Of a DNA stretch of 64,000 bases, positions 12,071 through 22,289 are shown piece by piece. The translations under genes were made by a program, and so were the position numbers. Within the stretch, counting starts at the first letter, position 1, and every line of letters begins with the position of its first letter. Source of the DNA: Salticus scenicus (lineage: Eukaryota; Arthropoda; Arachnida; Araneae; Salticidae); assembly GCA_963930645.1 (NCBI GenBank), contig OZ005649.1, positions 384,267,887-384,331,886 on the forward strand, written 5' to 3'. The notes under the pieces are model-generated. The model had not been told where the DNA came from and made no database searches. It saw only the letters and a program-made list of their open reading frames with translations.

Positions 12071-12342
12071 TTTTAATCTGCGAAATCATTAGTTTAATTG
12101 TCATCGTTATTGTAAAAGACTAAGTCTAAAGCATGTTCAGTTCCATTTCGGCGGTTACCAAAAGTTACCGGAAGGTTTTGTACACGAAACTGAAAGACTG
12201 AAGTTCTGTATTCGATCCCACGTTGCGCTCGTCGGCCTAGATGTTCAGAGATTTTCATGTTTTTTTTTAAACTCCTTTAAATAAAGGCTAACACCCCTTC
12301 GAAAGATACCTGCGGAAAGTAATTCATTCTTTTAAGATTCTA
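10768..12342. other. No gene seen
   Basis: AT-rich sequence with short (AAT)n runs near 11340 and 11420 and a (TA)n run at about 12040-12066. No supported gene, and no terminal repeats recognised. Confidence 0.5.
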
Positions 12343-12602
12343 CGCTGAGAAAAAAATATATACCGCCTTCCTCTAGAATGAATAAGTGGCCATTTTCTAA
12401 ATTTCTTAACTAGAAATATAGATTTCCGAGCAATGCGCGTAAGGCACGCCAATAAACTGGATAGATGAAATTATCGAGAATATCTAGTGTACACATTTCT
12501 AGATGGTAAAACAATGTTCTGATTAAAAACTGAATTCGAAACCTGACGTCCAGTCAATAGAAAGAAATTAAAACTTCTTCACACACCATAAATTTTAAGT
12601 CA

Positions 12603-12646
12603 GCACAACCGGTTTTGAAAGGACGTAGCCTTTCTTCATCAGGTGC
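12603..12646 (-). ncRNA. Hammerhead motif, first minus-strand copy (core mutated)
   Basis: Same layout as the copy at 12682-12725: GCAC, CTGATGA, stem II GAAAGG/CCTTTC, then ACCGGT T GTGC. The conserved GAAA is changed to AAAA. The first G of GAAA is needed for catalysis in hammerheads, so this copy is probably inactive. Confidence 0.7.
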
Positions 12647-12681
12647 AAACACGTGCTTCTGCCTTGGAGGCAAAAGCAAGA

Positions 12682-12725
12682 GCACAACCGGTTTCGAAAG
12701 GACGTAGCCTTTCTTCATCAGGTGC
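12682..12725 (-). ncRNA. Hammerhead ribozyme motif, intact core
   Basis: All invariant parts are present in order on the minus strand. They are stem I GCAC, core CTGATGA, stem II GAAAGG-CTACGT-CCTTTC (six perfect pairs after one A), GAAA, palindromic ACCGGT as a loopless stem III, cleavage-site T, and GTGC closing stem I. A loopless palindromic stem III cannot close within one molecule but can form between two copies. That fits the dimeric hammerheads described for PLEs and newt satellite. Activity is inferred only. Confidence 0.8.
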
Positions 12726-12769
12726 AAACACGTGCCTTGCTTTTGCCTCCAACGCAGTAGCACGTGTTT

Positions 12770-12813
12770 GCACCTGATGAAGAAAAGCTACGTCCTTTCG
12801 AAACCGGTTGTGC
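12770..12813 (+). ncRNA. Hammerhead ribozyme motif, plus-strand copy
   Basis: Plus-strand copy with GCAC, CTGATGA, stem II GAAAAG-CTACGT-CCTTTC (one A-C mismatch compared with the minus copies), GAAA, ACCGGT, T and GTGC. The core is intact and stem II is slightly weakened. Confidence 0.75.
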
Positions 12814-13163
12814 TGACTTAAAATTTATGGTGTGTGAGGAAGTTTTAATTTCTTTCTAATATTCTGATTACTCTAAATATTCTGAATCATTTGTATTGCG
12901 AGACATTCTTGCTTGATTTTCTAGAATTTTATAACAAACCAAGTTTATAGTTGCAGAAACCCGCCTCTTGCAATCTCATTTAATTGCAGAGATTTTTAAA
13001 TAACTTTGCCCTCGAGAATATAGGCAAACACTCTAGAATTTTAATAGGGGTTTCTAGAACTCGCTTTCCAAGGGGACTAGAATTTATAAGAATGACATGG
13101 AACTATTTTTTCTTGAGCCACAACTTAGATTCTAGATGCCAGTTACAGACATTTTTCTCAGCA

Positions 13164-13628
13164 TAGCTATAGTTGACCCAAATTAACCCACAGAACAAGA
13201 AACATGTACCACAATACTATCATATAGATAAAACAAATAAATTAGAATTATAAAATTGTAAATTATAAAATTAAATATTTCAAGCCAATACTTATATAAT
13301 TAGCATTAGAGCATACTTATTCTTGAAATCTTACTAAGAAATGGATTTAACAAAATTCCAATTATATTACCAGCAATAGGTCGTTGAAAAAATCCAGATT
13401 GGAATTGATTAATTTTTAACACTAATTGTCATCTAATAATATTTCTTTTTACACCAAAAAGAAAAATCCGCAACATATGGAACGCAAAAAATAACGTAAA
13501 ATTAAATTTAAAAAAGTAAATAAAAGCGACTGAGGAAAGATATCTATACCTATCAAATCAGGTATCTGCATTCTCATTTCAATTTTTGATAAATTAGTTA
13601 AGAAATTCAAATATTTAAACTTGATTTA
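13164..13628. other. No gene seen
   Basis: AT-rich sequence between the MITE and the tandem repeats. Nothing recognised. Confidence 0.5.
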
Positions 13629-13712
13629 GGTAAGAAACTTTGAATTGTATTTAGATAAGAAATTGTATTTAGATAAGAAATTGTATTTAGATAAGAAATT
13701 GAATTTAGATAA
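13629..13712. repeat. Short tandem repeat, unit of about 18 bp
   Basis: About four copies of AGATAAGAAATTGTATTT in tandem with a few substitutions. Confidence 0.85.
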
Positions 13713-13789
13713 GAAAACTGCTAAATATTATACACTTTGCAGGTATATTTTACCATGTTTTTATTAACTTCGATTCTTGGTTGTTGTTT

Positions 13790-14560
13790 ATCCAGCACAA
13801 ATCTTGCAATCGATTTTTAACTATCTTACTGACTAGCTAGGCATTTGAAACTTTCAAAAAAGTTCAGAACACGGTGACAATACATTTTTAATACTTTTAG
13901 TCAACTTTTTCAGGTTCCTACTGCCTTCGGCAGCGTTTATATGATTCCACAGAAAATTTATTTAACTAACTTCCCGACTAACTAGACATTTGAAACTTTC
14001 AGAATAGTTCAGAACACAGTGAAAATATATTTTTTAATACATTTAGCCAACTGTTTAAGGTTCCTGATGCCTTCGGCAGCGTTACCAGTACAAAGCTTGC
14101 AATTGATTTTTAACTAACTTCCCATCTACCTAGATATTTGAAACTACTTTCGGGATAGCTCAGTACATGGTGACAATACATTTTTTTAAATACTTTTAGT
14201 CAACTGTTTCAGGTACCTACTGCTTTGGCAGCGTTTATATGATTCAACAGAAAATTTATTTAATTAACTTCCCGACTAGCTAGACATTTGAAATTTTCAG
14301 AATAATTCAGAAGGCGGTGAAATTGCATTTTTTAAATACATTTAACAAACTGTTTCGAGTCCCTGGTGCCTTCGGCAGCGTCACCAATACAAAGCTTGAA
14401 ATCGATTTTTAACTAACTTCCCGGCTAGCTAACTAGCCATTTGAAACATTTATAATAGCTCAAAACACGATAACAATGATTATTTTTTTAATACTTTTAG
14501 CCAATTGTTCCGGGTTCCCGCTGCCTTCGGTAGCGTTTATATGATTCAACAGAAAATTTA
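13790..14560. repeat. Satellite-like array, ~150-bp monomer in ~300-bp dimers
   Basis: Five monomers. Each carries the landmark GCCTTCGGCAGCG or a one- or two-base variant, at 13923, 14069, 14222, 14368 and 14523 (spacing 146, 153, 146 and 155 bp). Two monomer types alternate. After the landmark one type reads TTTATATGATTCAACAGAAA and the other reads TTACCAGTACAAAGCTTG. This gives a higher-order repeat of about 300 bp. The landmark can fold into a small GC hairpin in otherwise AT-rich sequence. No coding is visible. Confidence 0.85.
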
Positions 14561-14774
14561 AAAACGTGGTATATAAAAAGTCCTTTTTATCTTGTAATTA
14601 TTTATTTTACATGCATAAAGGAAAATAACAATAAAGAAAAATAGACTGGAATGACTCTATTCGACTTTCTAAACATTAAGTAATTAACGATTGTATAATT
14701 AAAGCAAAAGAAGTTGTTAAACAAGCAAAGGACAGAATTATAAGGTTTTTGAGTATTTTACCCCATATAGTATG

Positions 14775-15480
14775 TTACTGAATGTAATGCTATTGCACTT
14801 CAAATGATTTGAGCCCATAGACCATAATCATAAAAAAAAAAATTACTGTATCCCTACAAAAATCTATAAGTGCTAGATTCCCATAATCTATACAGTTCGT
14901 GTAATAGTGACCTAGAACATGTGTATAAATTTCCAACTCAATAGGATAAGCGCAATCACACTTTAAATAATTTGAGACCATAAGCCATAATGATAAAGAA
15001 TTTTTTGTTGTCACCCTGTAAAAAAAACTATAAGTGCTAGATTCACCAAAATCTATACAGTTTACGTGACAGTGATCTATAATATGTATAGATAAATTTT
15101 GTGTTCATTCAAATCAGTCGTTTTGACGCTATCGCACTTTAAATAATGTAAGCCCATAATACCTAATGTTAAAAAAAAAGTTCTTTATGCACTTCTAAAA
15201 AAAAAAATGTAAATGCGAAGTTCGTGAAAATCTGTGCAGTTCATGTGACGATGACCTATAACATGTATGTAATTTTTCAGCTCAATTCAATAAGTCAATT
15301 AGATGCTATTGAACTAAAATAATTTGGAACGATAGGACATAATGATAAATAAATTTCCTTTGTGTCTGTAAATATATATATGTGCTAGATTCAATAAAAT
15401 CAATAAGGAACGTGATACGGTGAACTATAACATACATAGCAACCTTCAGCTGAATCAATCAAAGTGTTTACACGCTATCG
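14775..15480. repeat. Second satellite-like array, ~165-178-bp unit, about 4 copies
   Basis: Degenerate units share CTTTAAATAATTTGAGCCCA-like blocks at about 14797, 14960, 15136 and 15314. Each is followed by ATAATGATAAA-like, TAAGTGCTAGATTC-like and GTGACCTATAACATGTAT-like blocks. It lies 215 bp after the first array and does not share its unit. Confidence 0.8.
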
Positions 15481-16532
15481 TGTCCACACATATACAGACA
15501 TACATACATAGAAACTAGAAACATACACCTATGTATACATACATGCACTACATCACTTAAAAGTAGCAAAAATGAACTCAGGAGACCTCTAAATATATAG
15601 AAATACAAATTCTAATAGTGAAATGTTTGTGATGATTACAATACTTCCCTTACATATGTATGTTCGGAAAGTAAAAATATAACGCCAATTTTCACTGTAT
15701 ATATATTTCAAAAAAGACTATACAAAACTGAATATCAATTTCCATTATACTTAGATAAGAAGAACAGATACAATGGTGTAATTATAAAAATGTAACATTT
15801 AATCAAAAAATCTTTTTTTTTTTCTTTTCATTTCAATGATTAATTTTGGTTTTTTAATATAAAATTGTGATTAAATAACAGAAAGGGAAAATATTTTTTT
15901 TTCTTTACATTAAACAATACACATACACAAACATATATTTAAAACCTTAGATTGAAAATAAAAAAAAATACATTGATCTGCTTGAAAAGTTTTTATGCAG
16001 GATGTTAAAACAAAAAGAAATTATTAAATAAACCAAAATATTCTAACAATTAATCAAATTTTCATAGTTATGCGTAAAATATGTAAACAAAAGTGTCACG
16101 TGAATGACTAATTATCTACTCTATTGTAGCTTATTTTGAAGAGAGTATATTAGTCCGTTATATTCAAATACTTCATTCAAATATTGACAGAATGTTATTT
16201 AGAAAATCTTAAATGAAATTGGCGCATTTCCTAATATCCCTTTTTGAATGAGTAATATATGCATTTCAGTTTATTTAAAACATTGAAATAAACAAAATTG
16301 TCCGTATATAACAAACTGATAACCCTTTTCTTAATGTTTCAGGGTTTACAAAAAAATTTTAACAACTTTTTTTTTTTATTATTATTATATTTCGATTAGA
16401 AAATTTTTAAAATAATATATAGTATGCATTTATTACATAATTTAATTAATAATTCATTGCTAATTTATTATTTAATTTTATACAATTTATTATAACTGTT
16501 CTAAGGATTATATATATATATATATATATATA
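15481..16532. other. No gene seen
   Basis: AT-rich, with T runs near 15816 and 16370 and a (TA)n run at 16510-16534 bordering the Tc1 element. No gene recognised. Confidence 0.55.
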
Positions 16533-16534
16533 TA

Positions 16535-18179
16535 CACTGCATAAAAAAAGTAGACGGACATTTCTTTACAATTTTTTAAAACCCCGTCTTTGTTTAATAG
16601 GAAATGTCAATTAAAATTCTTTAACATGTTTATACTTATCAATCTTCATATTTTTGACAGACAAATAAAAATATTCATTTATTTCTAATTTTAATGTAAG
16701 AAAATGCAGAAAAGAGAAAAGATATACATTTGCACAATATAATTTTTTTTAAAAAGTAGACGGACACTGGTCAAAAACTGCAATTTTCTAAGTGGGTGTT
16801 TCTTGTGGAATACCAATTTTGCATGTACATGTACATTTGGCATTTTGCCAATTGCTAACGTGGTTGGATGATGGTTTAACAAGATGGTTTTACGTAGTTA
16901 ATTTTCTTGGAGATGAATACGCCATGCCACGAGGAATTCCTCTAACTGATTACCAGAAAGGACAGATTATAGCGCTCAAAAATATTAATAAAGGATTCAT
17001 AGAAATTAGTAGGCTACTTCTAATAAGCAAAAGGAGCATCAGCGATTTTCTACGTGCTCCTGAAGCCCATGGCGTAAAGAAAAAGAGTGGCCAGCCAAAG
17101 AAACTTTCGCTTAGAGACCAAAGAAAAATTTTTACTGAGCTGAAAAAAACTGGAGCATCGATTCTCAGAGTTCGAATAAGCACGGGAATTACTAACGTAA
17201 CTTCTCAGACAATTTATAACTACATTAAGCACTCAGAGCTCTTTCAATATAAGAAGAAAAAACATCATCCATGCTGGAAGGATCACCACGTGACAGAACG
17301 CCTACAGTGAGCTCAAAACCACATGTCTTGGACTACAGAATGGATATCTGTAGTTTTTTCCGATGAGAAAAAAATTAATTTAAAAGGCCCAGATGGATAT
17401 CAATATTATTGGCACAGTTTGGAGAAGAAAGACGAAGTGTACTCTACTCGGCATGTTGGTGGTGGTGGCGTGAGAGTGTGGCTAGCTGTTGGCTATGGTG
17501 GAAGGGCAAATTTAGTGTTCCTAAGTAAGAAGCAGACTCGCAAAGTTTATATTGAAACACTAAGGAGTGAGATTTTGCCATTTGCTTGTGATCTTGGAGG
17601 AGAAAAATGGATTTTCCAACAAGATGGAGCGCCAATACACACTGCTAACAACGTTAAAAAATGGTTTCATGAGAACAACTTCATTGTTTTACCCTGGCCA
17701 GCCAAGAGTCAGGATATGGATCCTGTAGAAAATATTTGGGCTATACTTGTTCATAAAATTTATAAGGGTGGACGCCAGTATGAAACAATTCACCAGCTTA
17801 AAGAAGCTATTGCAAACATTTGGGAAATTTTCTGTCAAAAAAAGATTCAGAATCTCATTGATTCGATGCCTAACAGAGTATACGAACTTATTAAAGCAAA
17901 TGGGGGACGAACCCCTCACTAAAAACGTTTTATTTTAGAGATACAAGATGTGTCCGTCAACGTTTTTTAAGAAAAATTACAGTGCAAATATGCACCATTT
18001 TTGTTTCCTGAATTTTTCCGCTACATAATTCAAAAGAATTGAATCTATATCCAAAAAATAATATATGATGTCTCAAGAACATACTTATATTAGAAAAATG
18101 AACCTCATATCTCTAATTAAAGAAATAAACGGCTTTAAAGCATTACAAGTAAGTGTCCGTCTACTTTTTTTATGCAGTG
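16535..18179 (+). mobile_element. Tc1/mariner element, full length, terminal inverted repeats and TA duplication
   Basis: Terminal inverted repeats begin CACTGCATAAAAAAAGTAGA at 16535 and mirror at 18179, continuing through CGGACA. TA dinucleotides lie at 16533-16534 and 18180-18181, the Tc1/mariner target duplication. The 1,645-bp length is usual for a full element, and one transposase frame with a single in-frame stop lies inside. Confidence 0.9.
16924..17922 (+). pseudogene. Tc1-like DD34E transposase with one in-frame stop
   Basis: The protein would cut and paste the element by binding its terminal repeats. I chose the ATG at 16924 (MPRGIPLTDYQKGQI) because MPRG plus a helix-turn-helix is the usual start of this group. 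The frame runs through two N-terminal DNA-binding helices (about residues 1-110), then the catalytic part. First Asp is in VFSDEKK, second Asp in FQQDGAPIHTA, and Glu in DPVENIW. There are 34 residues between the last two, hence DD34E. Length is 333 codons, normal for the family. One TGA at 17308-17310 interrupts it between ERLQ and AQNHMSW, with the frame kept on both sides. Otherwise it looks intact, so the loss may be recent, or the base may be an error. Confidence 0.85.
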
Positions 18180-18185
18180 TATATA

Positions 18186-18398
18186 CAGTCGGTAACAAAA
18201 GTATCCGAACACTAGCAAAAATTCCTATCTAAAAAATGTAGAGTTAACACTGCTTTGTTAGATAAATCCTTGTCGAATCATGTTATTTGTCAGTCTAAGA
18301 ACATTATTCGACAAGGATTGATGTAACAAAACAGTATTAACTCTACTTTTTTTATATAGGAATTTTTGCTAGCGTTCGGATACTTTTGTTACTAACTG
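18186..18398. mobile_element. Palindromic MITE (CAGTCGGTAACAAAAGT ends), copy 1
   Basis: Near-perfect palindrome of 213 bp with TA on both sides (18184-18185, 18399-18400). It starts CAGTCGGTAACAAAAGTATC and ends with the near-complement GTTACTAACTG. The inner hairpin AATCCTTGTCGAAT/ATTCGACAAGGATT flanks the centre. The TA target and the ends point to mobilisation by a Tc1/mariner transposase. Confidence 0.85.
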
Positions 18399-18543
18399 TA
18401 TATATACATTTTTTTTCAACGAACAGTTAAATTTTTAAATAAATACTTAAAATATGAAATAAATATTGTTTTCTTTTATTTTATCTTGCCGTTATCTTAT
18501 TATGTTCAAGCCTTTCACATTTCCATCGTTTGCAAAATATATA
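18399..18543. other. Spacer between twin MITEs
   Basis: AT-rich spacer of 145 bp. Nothing recognised. Confidence 0.5.
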
Positions 18544-18752
18544 CAGTCGGTAACAAAAGTGACCGAACACTAGCAAAAATTCCTGTGTAAAAATAGTACA
18601 CAGTATTGTTTTGTTAAATAAATCCTTGTCGAATCCTGTTCTTGGTTAGTCTAAGAACAGGATTCGACAAGGATATATTTAGCAAAACTGTAATAAACAT
18701 ACTTTTTTTACATAGGAATTTTTGCTAGTGTTCGGAGTCTTGTTACCGACTG
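18544..18752. mobile_element. Palindromic MITE, copy 2
   Basis: Second copy of the family at 18186-18398, in the same structure: ends CAGTCGGTAACAAAAGTGAC and TTGTTACCGACTG, flanked by TA, with the same inner TCCTTGTCGAAT hairpin. The right end lacks a few bases (TTCGGAGTCTTG). Confidence 0.85.
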
Positions 18753-18884
18753 TATATTTTGGAAAATCAACTACTAGTTTATAATTATTCACAATTTGCT
18801 CAAAACACAGTAAAATATATTTTAAATTAATTAATTTTGAATAATTAAAAGGAGTAAAAAATGAAAACCGTTTGAGCGTTTATT

Positions 18885-19520
18885 CAACGAGATATATATA
18901 TTAGAGTGCAGATTCAATGGATGAAGGATTAGCTTTCCGTGGTTCAAGATGAATCACGTGACATGCTCCAATAGGTTGATGTGTTTGGCCCTTTATCGCT
19001 ATTTTGGCATTTAAAATATCAGTTCGACAAATTATCATTATTATTAGGTAACATGACAGTCCTATGACCGAAATAAATTGTTTTTAAAATAATTTTACAC
19101 GTATTTCACATTTTAATAAATAATAAAATACCCTTTTTTTCGTCGTTTCCCAACAAAGTTTAAAAGTGTTTATAAAAGAAAAATTAAACTTTTAAGGGGC
19201 TAAATTCAACAACAAATAATAATTTTTCAACTACTTTTAAGCATTTTGTCGGTTAAAGTTCAACTATAAGAAATAAAAAAGAAGTAAAATCAAAATGATT
19301 TAGAACAAAAAAATATTAAACTACGTAAGTAAACAAAAACATTGGCGTTTATGATTTCTGCGAAGAACTATCTCCAAACCGTTGCCATAGAAATTGATTG
19401 AAAATAAGCTGTTACCATGGGAACCACCGAATACGCAGGTGCAAGGAGAGCATGTCACATGACTCATCTTGGACCTTCTCAAGGGTTACCATTTATCACT
19501 CTACTTTATATATCTCGTTG
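18885..19520. mobile_element. 636-bp foldback element with 8-bp target duplication
   Basis: The direct repeat CGTTTATT lies at 18877-18884 and 19521-19528. The element ends are CAACGAGATATATA and TATATATCTCGTTG. The inverted similarity goes inward for about 90 bp (TCAAGATGAATCACGTGACA at 18945-18964 against TGTCACATGACTCATCTTGG at 19454-19473). No coding. An 8-bp duplication fits hAT and some other groups, but the ends do not identify one. Confidence 0.8.
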
Positions 19521-19528
19521 CGTTTATT

Positions 19529-20303
19529 ATGGCGAAATTTTAATCCAGGAACCTCTAACGTTTTAATCACACACTAAACAATGAAATAAAATTATTGTTA
19601 ATCAGATAACAAATAAATTGCGATTTAATTAGAATCCGTTAATATTTCATAAAAGACCTCACATTTCAAAGCTTATTAAATAACATTTCTGTGATTTAAA
19701 GATTGAAAGAAATGCACGCGCTATTTATTAGAATATATACTGTATGCAGAGTTGTAATAAAAAGAAAACTAAAAGTAATTATACTGGAATGTCACTTATA
19801 AATTATGCATATTTCTGTTAGATACAACAATGGTTTATAAACATCACAGTTAGATGAAGTATGACTCTCTAGAGAGAAAATTTGCTATCTAGAAGATACA
19901 ATAGATCATAAAACTATTAAACTGCAGTGTCACATTTTAATAAGAGAGAAGCTTCAATAACATGAACTGATGAAATACTTCAATTTATTTTCTGCATTAA
20001 TAATGAATACACTTAACTAATCAAGTTTCTGCAAACCAAAAAATTATAGATATTTACTTTTTATTTTATTATTACCGACATACGATTTACTTAGTAATTT
20101 ATCTAATATTGTTTTTTAATGCTTATTTATTTTTTTTTTTTTCACAAAAGCATTAGTTTTATGTATCATAAGAAGAATTATTTTTTAATAACAGTGTTCT
20201 TTTACTTCTTTTATTTATTTATTTATTTATTTTTATTGTTACATGACACTTAAAATATCAAGTCTTTGATATTAACTTGCATTGATGTTATTTTATTTTT
20301 CTG

Positions 20304-20356
<53 letters not shown>

Positions 20357-21175
20357 GGGGGATAAAGTTTACGATTAAAGTTTACGATAAAGTGTATATA
20401 TATACATATATACACATAATTTATTTTTAGACGATGCAGCAAAGAGCATTTTTTTATTTATATTTATATTTAAATTATTTCTTTATTTCTTCAGTTATTT
20501 ATTTTTGAAATTTAATGAAATTTAATTTAATGAAGTTGAAAAATTGCAAACATCAATGTAATCTCGAAAAACAAATACTTCTTTTTTTTGTTGTTGTTTC
20601 TTGAAATATTTAAAATGTAAAAATGTAAAAATACCTTGTCTAATTTAAGAAATAGAATGATGTTAATCATTTGCTGTTATTTTAGACATTACATTCTGTT
20701 TCATGTAGTATTTTGATGCCTGGAATTTGTATCAAAAACCTTTATATTAAATATTTTTTATTACAAGTTAACATACAATTTATAATTTTGCAGAAATAAA
20801 GGATGAACTATGACAGAAAAACTATAAAATGAAGAACTATATTTTTTCTTTATATGATTACCTTTTGATTTAGTTTAAAAAAAAATGTAATTATAACTAT
20901 TAATAATCATTTAGATTCATCGATTGATTTAGTTTTTATAACGTTGTTTTATACATATCAATAATTAATATTGTTTTCCCACATAGTAATATAATTTTTT
21001 TTTATCTTAAATCTTTCCCTCTTATCATAGGGTCTTGTATAGGTTTTGAAGAAAAGTTGGGCTCCAGTAGAACTTTCTTATAACCTTCTCCATGCGTTGC
21101 AAGCACTGGTGCTCTCTCTCCCCCCCCTCTCTCTCTCCCTCCCTCTCTCTATCTTTATATATATAGATATATATA
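19529..21175. other. No gene seen; (TA)n tract
   Basis: AT-rich with a (TA)n run at about 20308-20353 and a (CT)n-rich stretch at 21112-21150. No gene recognised. Confidence 0.55.
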
Positions 21176-21177
21176 TA

Positions 21178-21348
21178 CACTGTAAAAAAAAATGCAATTT
21201 TGTTGCCAGAAATTCTCTTTAATTTGAGAAAAAAGTTGTAGATTACGGAAAAAATACGTTGACAAAACTTATTTTTCTGTAGCTTTAACAGAATCCTGTA
21301 ATTTTCACAGAGAATTTCTGGCAACAAAATTGCATTGGTTTATCAGTG
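21178..21348. mobile_element. 171-bp MITE with TA target duplication
   Basis: Starts CACTGTAAAAAAAAATGCAA and ends TTGCATTGGTTTATCAGTG, with TA on both sides (21176-21177, 21349-21350). The inverted repeats TTTTGTTGCCAGAAATTCTC and GAGAATTTCTGGCAACAAAA are perfect over 20 bp. Tc1/mariner type by target site. Confidence 0.85.
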
Positions 21349-21869
21349 TACATAGAAAGAGAGAGGGGGAGGCATAGATGAATTACAGGAATTTCTTAAG
21401 ATAATTATACAGATTAGCTATATTTGAAAATTTTATAATTTTTAAATAATATTTTAATATAAGTGTTTCAAATAGCATATAATTAATGGCAGAAAAAAAA
21501 GTGCAAATGAAACTAGAATATTTAATTTTTTTTAATAAAACAAAAAAAAAAACAGTAAAATATTGCATTATTTATATGTTTATCTACATTATCTGTAAGT
21601 TCTTTGTTTTCCAGTTTATTAAAAAACCAACAACAAACACGAATAATAAGAAAATTATTTAACTTTAATTAAATTAGCTCATAATACACTAGGGAAGATT
21701 TTTATATTCGATCTGGTAGCAATTTGTTTTCAAGTAATAATAAAAATTATATTATTTAAAATTCTACAAGTACTATACATCGTTATTTGTTATCATTAAA
21801 ATGCTTTAATTTAAGAATTATACGTAAAACAATCGACAAAAAATAAAAGGAAGAAAAAAAAAAAAAAGA

Positions 21870-22160
21870 AACGAAAAGAAAAATTCTGTCTTTGACAGAA
21901 TTTAATTTAGTACGACAGGACTAATTTATATAGTGCAATCTTGTAACTGAAAAAAAAAGAAAGAAAAAAAGTCTTGTAATATCCAAACTACTTAAAATGT
22001 ATTTTTGCGGTTGATGAGTTAATCAATAAAATTTTTAAATATTTTAAGATAGTTTAAGATATAAAATTGTAAAATTGGATATTGGCAGGCATCCTGGCAT
22101 ATTGCAAGGTGACAACGCAAAATCACTGTCTGAAAGAAATAGTCCTGTCGTACTAAATAT
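21870..22160 (+). repeat. Dispersed repeat, copy A
   Basis: Matches the reverse complement of the outer parts of 34625-35130. Shared blocks are TCTGTCTTTGACAGAATTTA, TAAAATTTTTAAATATTTTA, CATCCTGGCATA and GACAACGCAAAATC. The element itself contains short inverted GTACGACAGGACTA/TAGTCCTGTCGTAC pieces near 21910 and 22140, so it may be a MITE of about 240 bp. Copy A lacks the tRNA-like insertion seen in copy B. Confidence 0.7.
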
Positions 22161-22223
22161 GAACTGTTTCTCAGCATTAAGGGGAAAAAAAACTATGAAC
22201 TTCAGATTTGTTCTTTTTTTGGA

Positions 22224-22244
22224 GGGGTGGGGGTGGGGTGGGGG
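22224..22244 (+). other. G-quadruplex-forming motif
   Basis: Four runs of 4-5 G separated by single T bases. This is an ideal pattern for a G-quadruplex and stands out in AT-rich sequence. It lies just after the dispersed repeat copy A. Confidence 0.75.
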
Positions 22245-22289
22245 AAATAGCAGGTATAGTAATAGCAGGATGATTGAAAGGATTTAAAC

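Larger units (their letters stand above)
12526..12861. mobile_element. 336-bp insertion with three hammerhead motifs, 9-bp target duplication
   Basis: The insertion is flanked by TTCTGATTA at 12517-12525 and 12862-12870. It is built of two head-to-tail minus-strand ribozyme units followed by one plus-strand unit. The outer parts therefore form a long inverted repeat (about 12570-12675 against 12756-12850). This tandem-plus-inverted arrangement of a short hammerhead unit resembles PLE terminal repeats or PLE-derived retrozymes. No protein is encoded; the minus-strand frame across it is just the translated ribozyme repeat. Confidence 0.7.
12343..13163. mobile_element. MITE copy 2, interrupted by a ribozyme-bearing insertion
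   Basis: Inverted relative to the copy at 10185-10767. It starts CGCTGAGAAAAAAA at 12343 and ends TTTTTCTCAGC at 13163, matching the right and left ends of copy 1. Shared internal blocks include TCTAGAATGAATAAGTGGCC and AAACCCGCCTCTTG. It is split by a 336-bp insertion at 12526-12861. Confidence 0.7.

Noticed and set aside
12163..12240. tRNA-like sequence on the minus strand
   Set aside because: A box B-like GGGATCGAATAC is present, but no box A at the right distance.
12554..12763. 69-codon minus-strand frame with repeated VLSKPVVLLLL
   Set aside because: It is the translated hammerhead repeat, not a protein.
13790..15480. CRISPR-like array
   Set aside because: Units of 150-178 bp are contiguous without unique spacers, and the window is eukaryotic. 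These are tandem satellites.
21025..21327. 100-codon minus-strand frame
   Set aside because: It overlaps a MITE and a (CT)n microsatellite; the residues are repeat translations.
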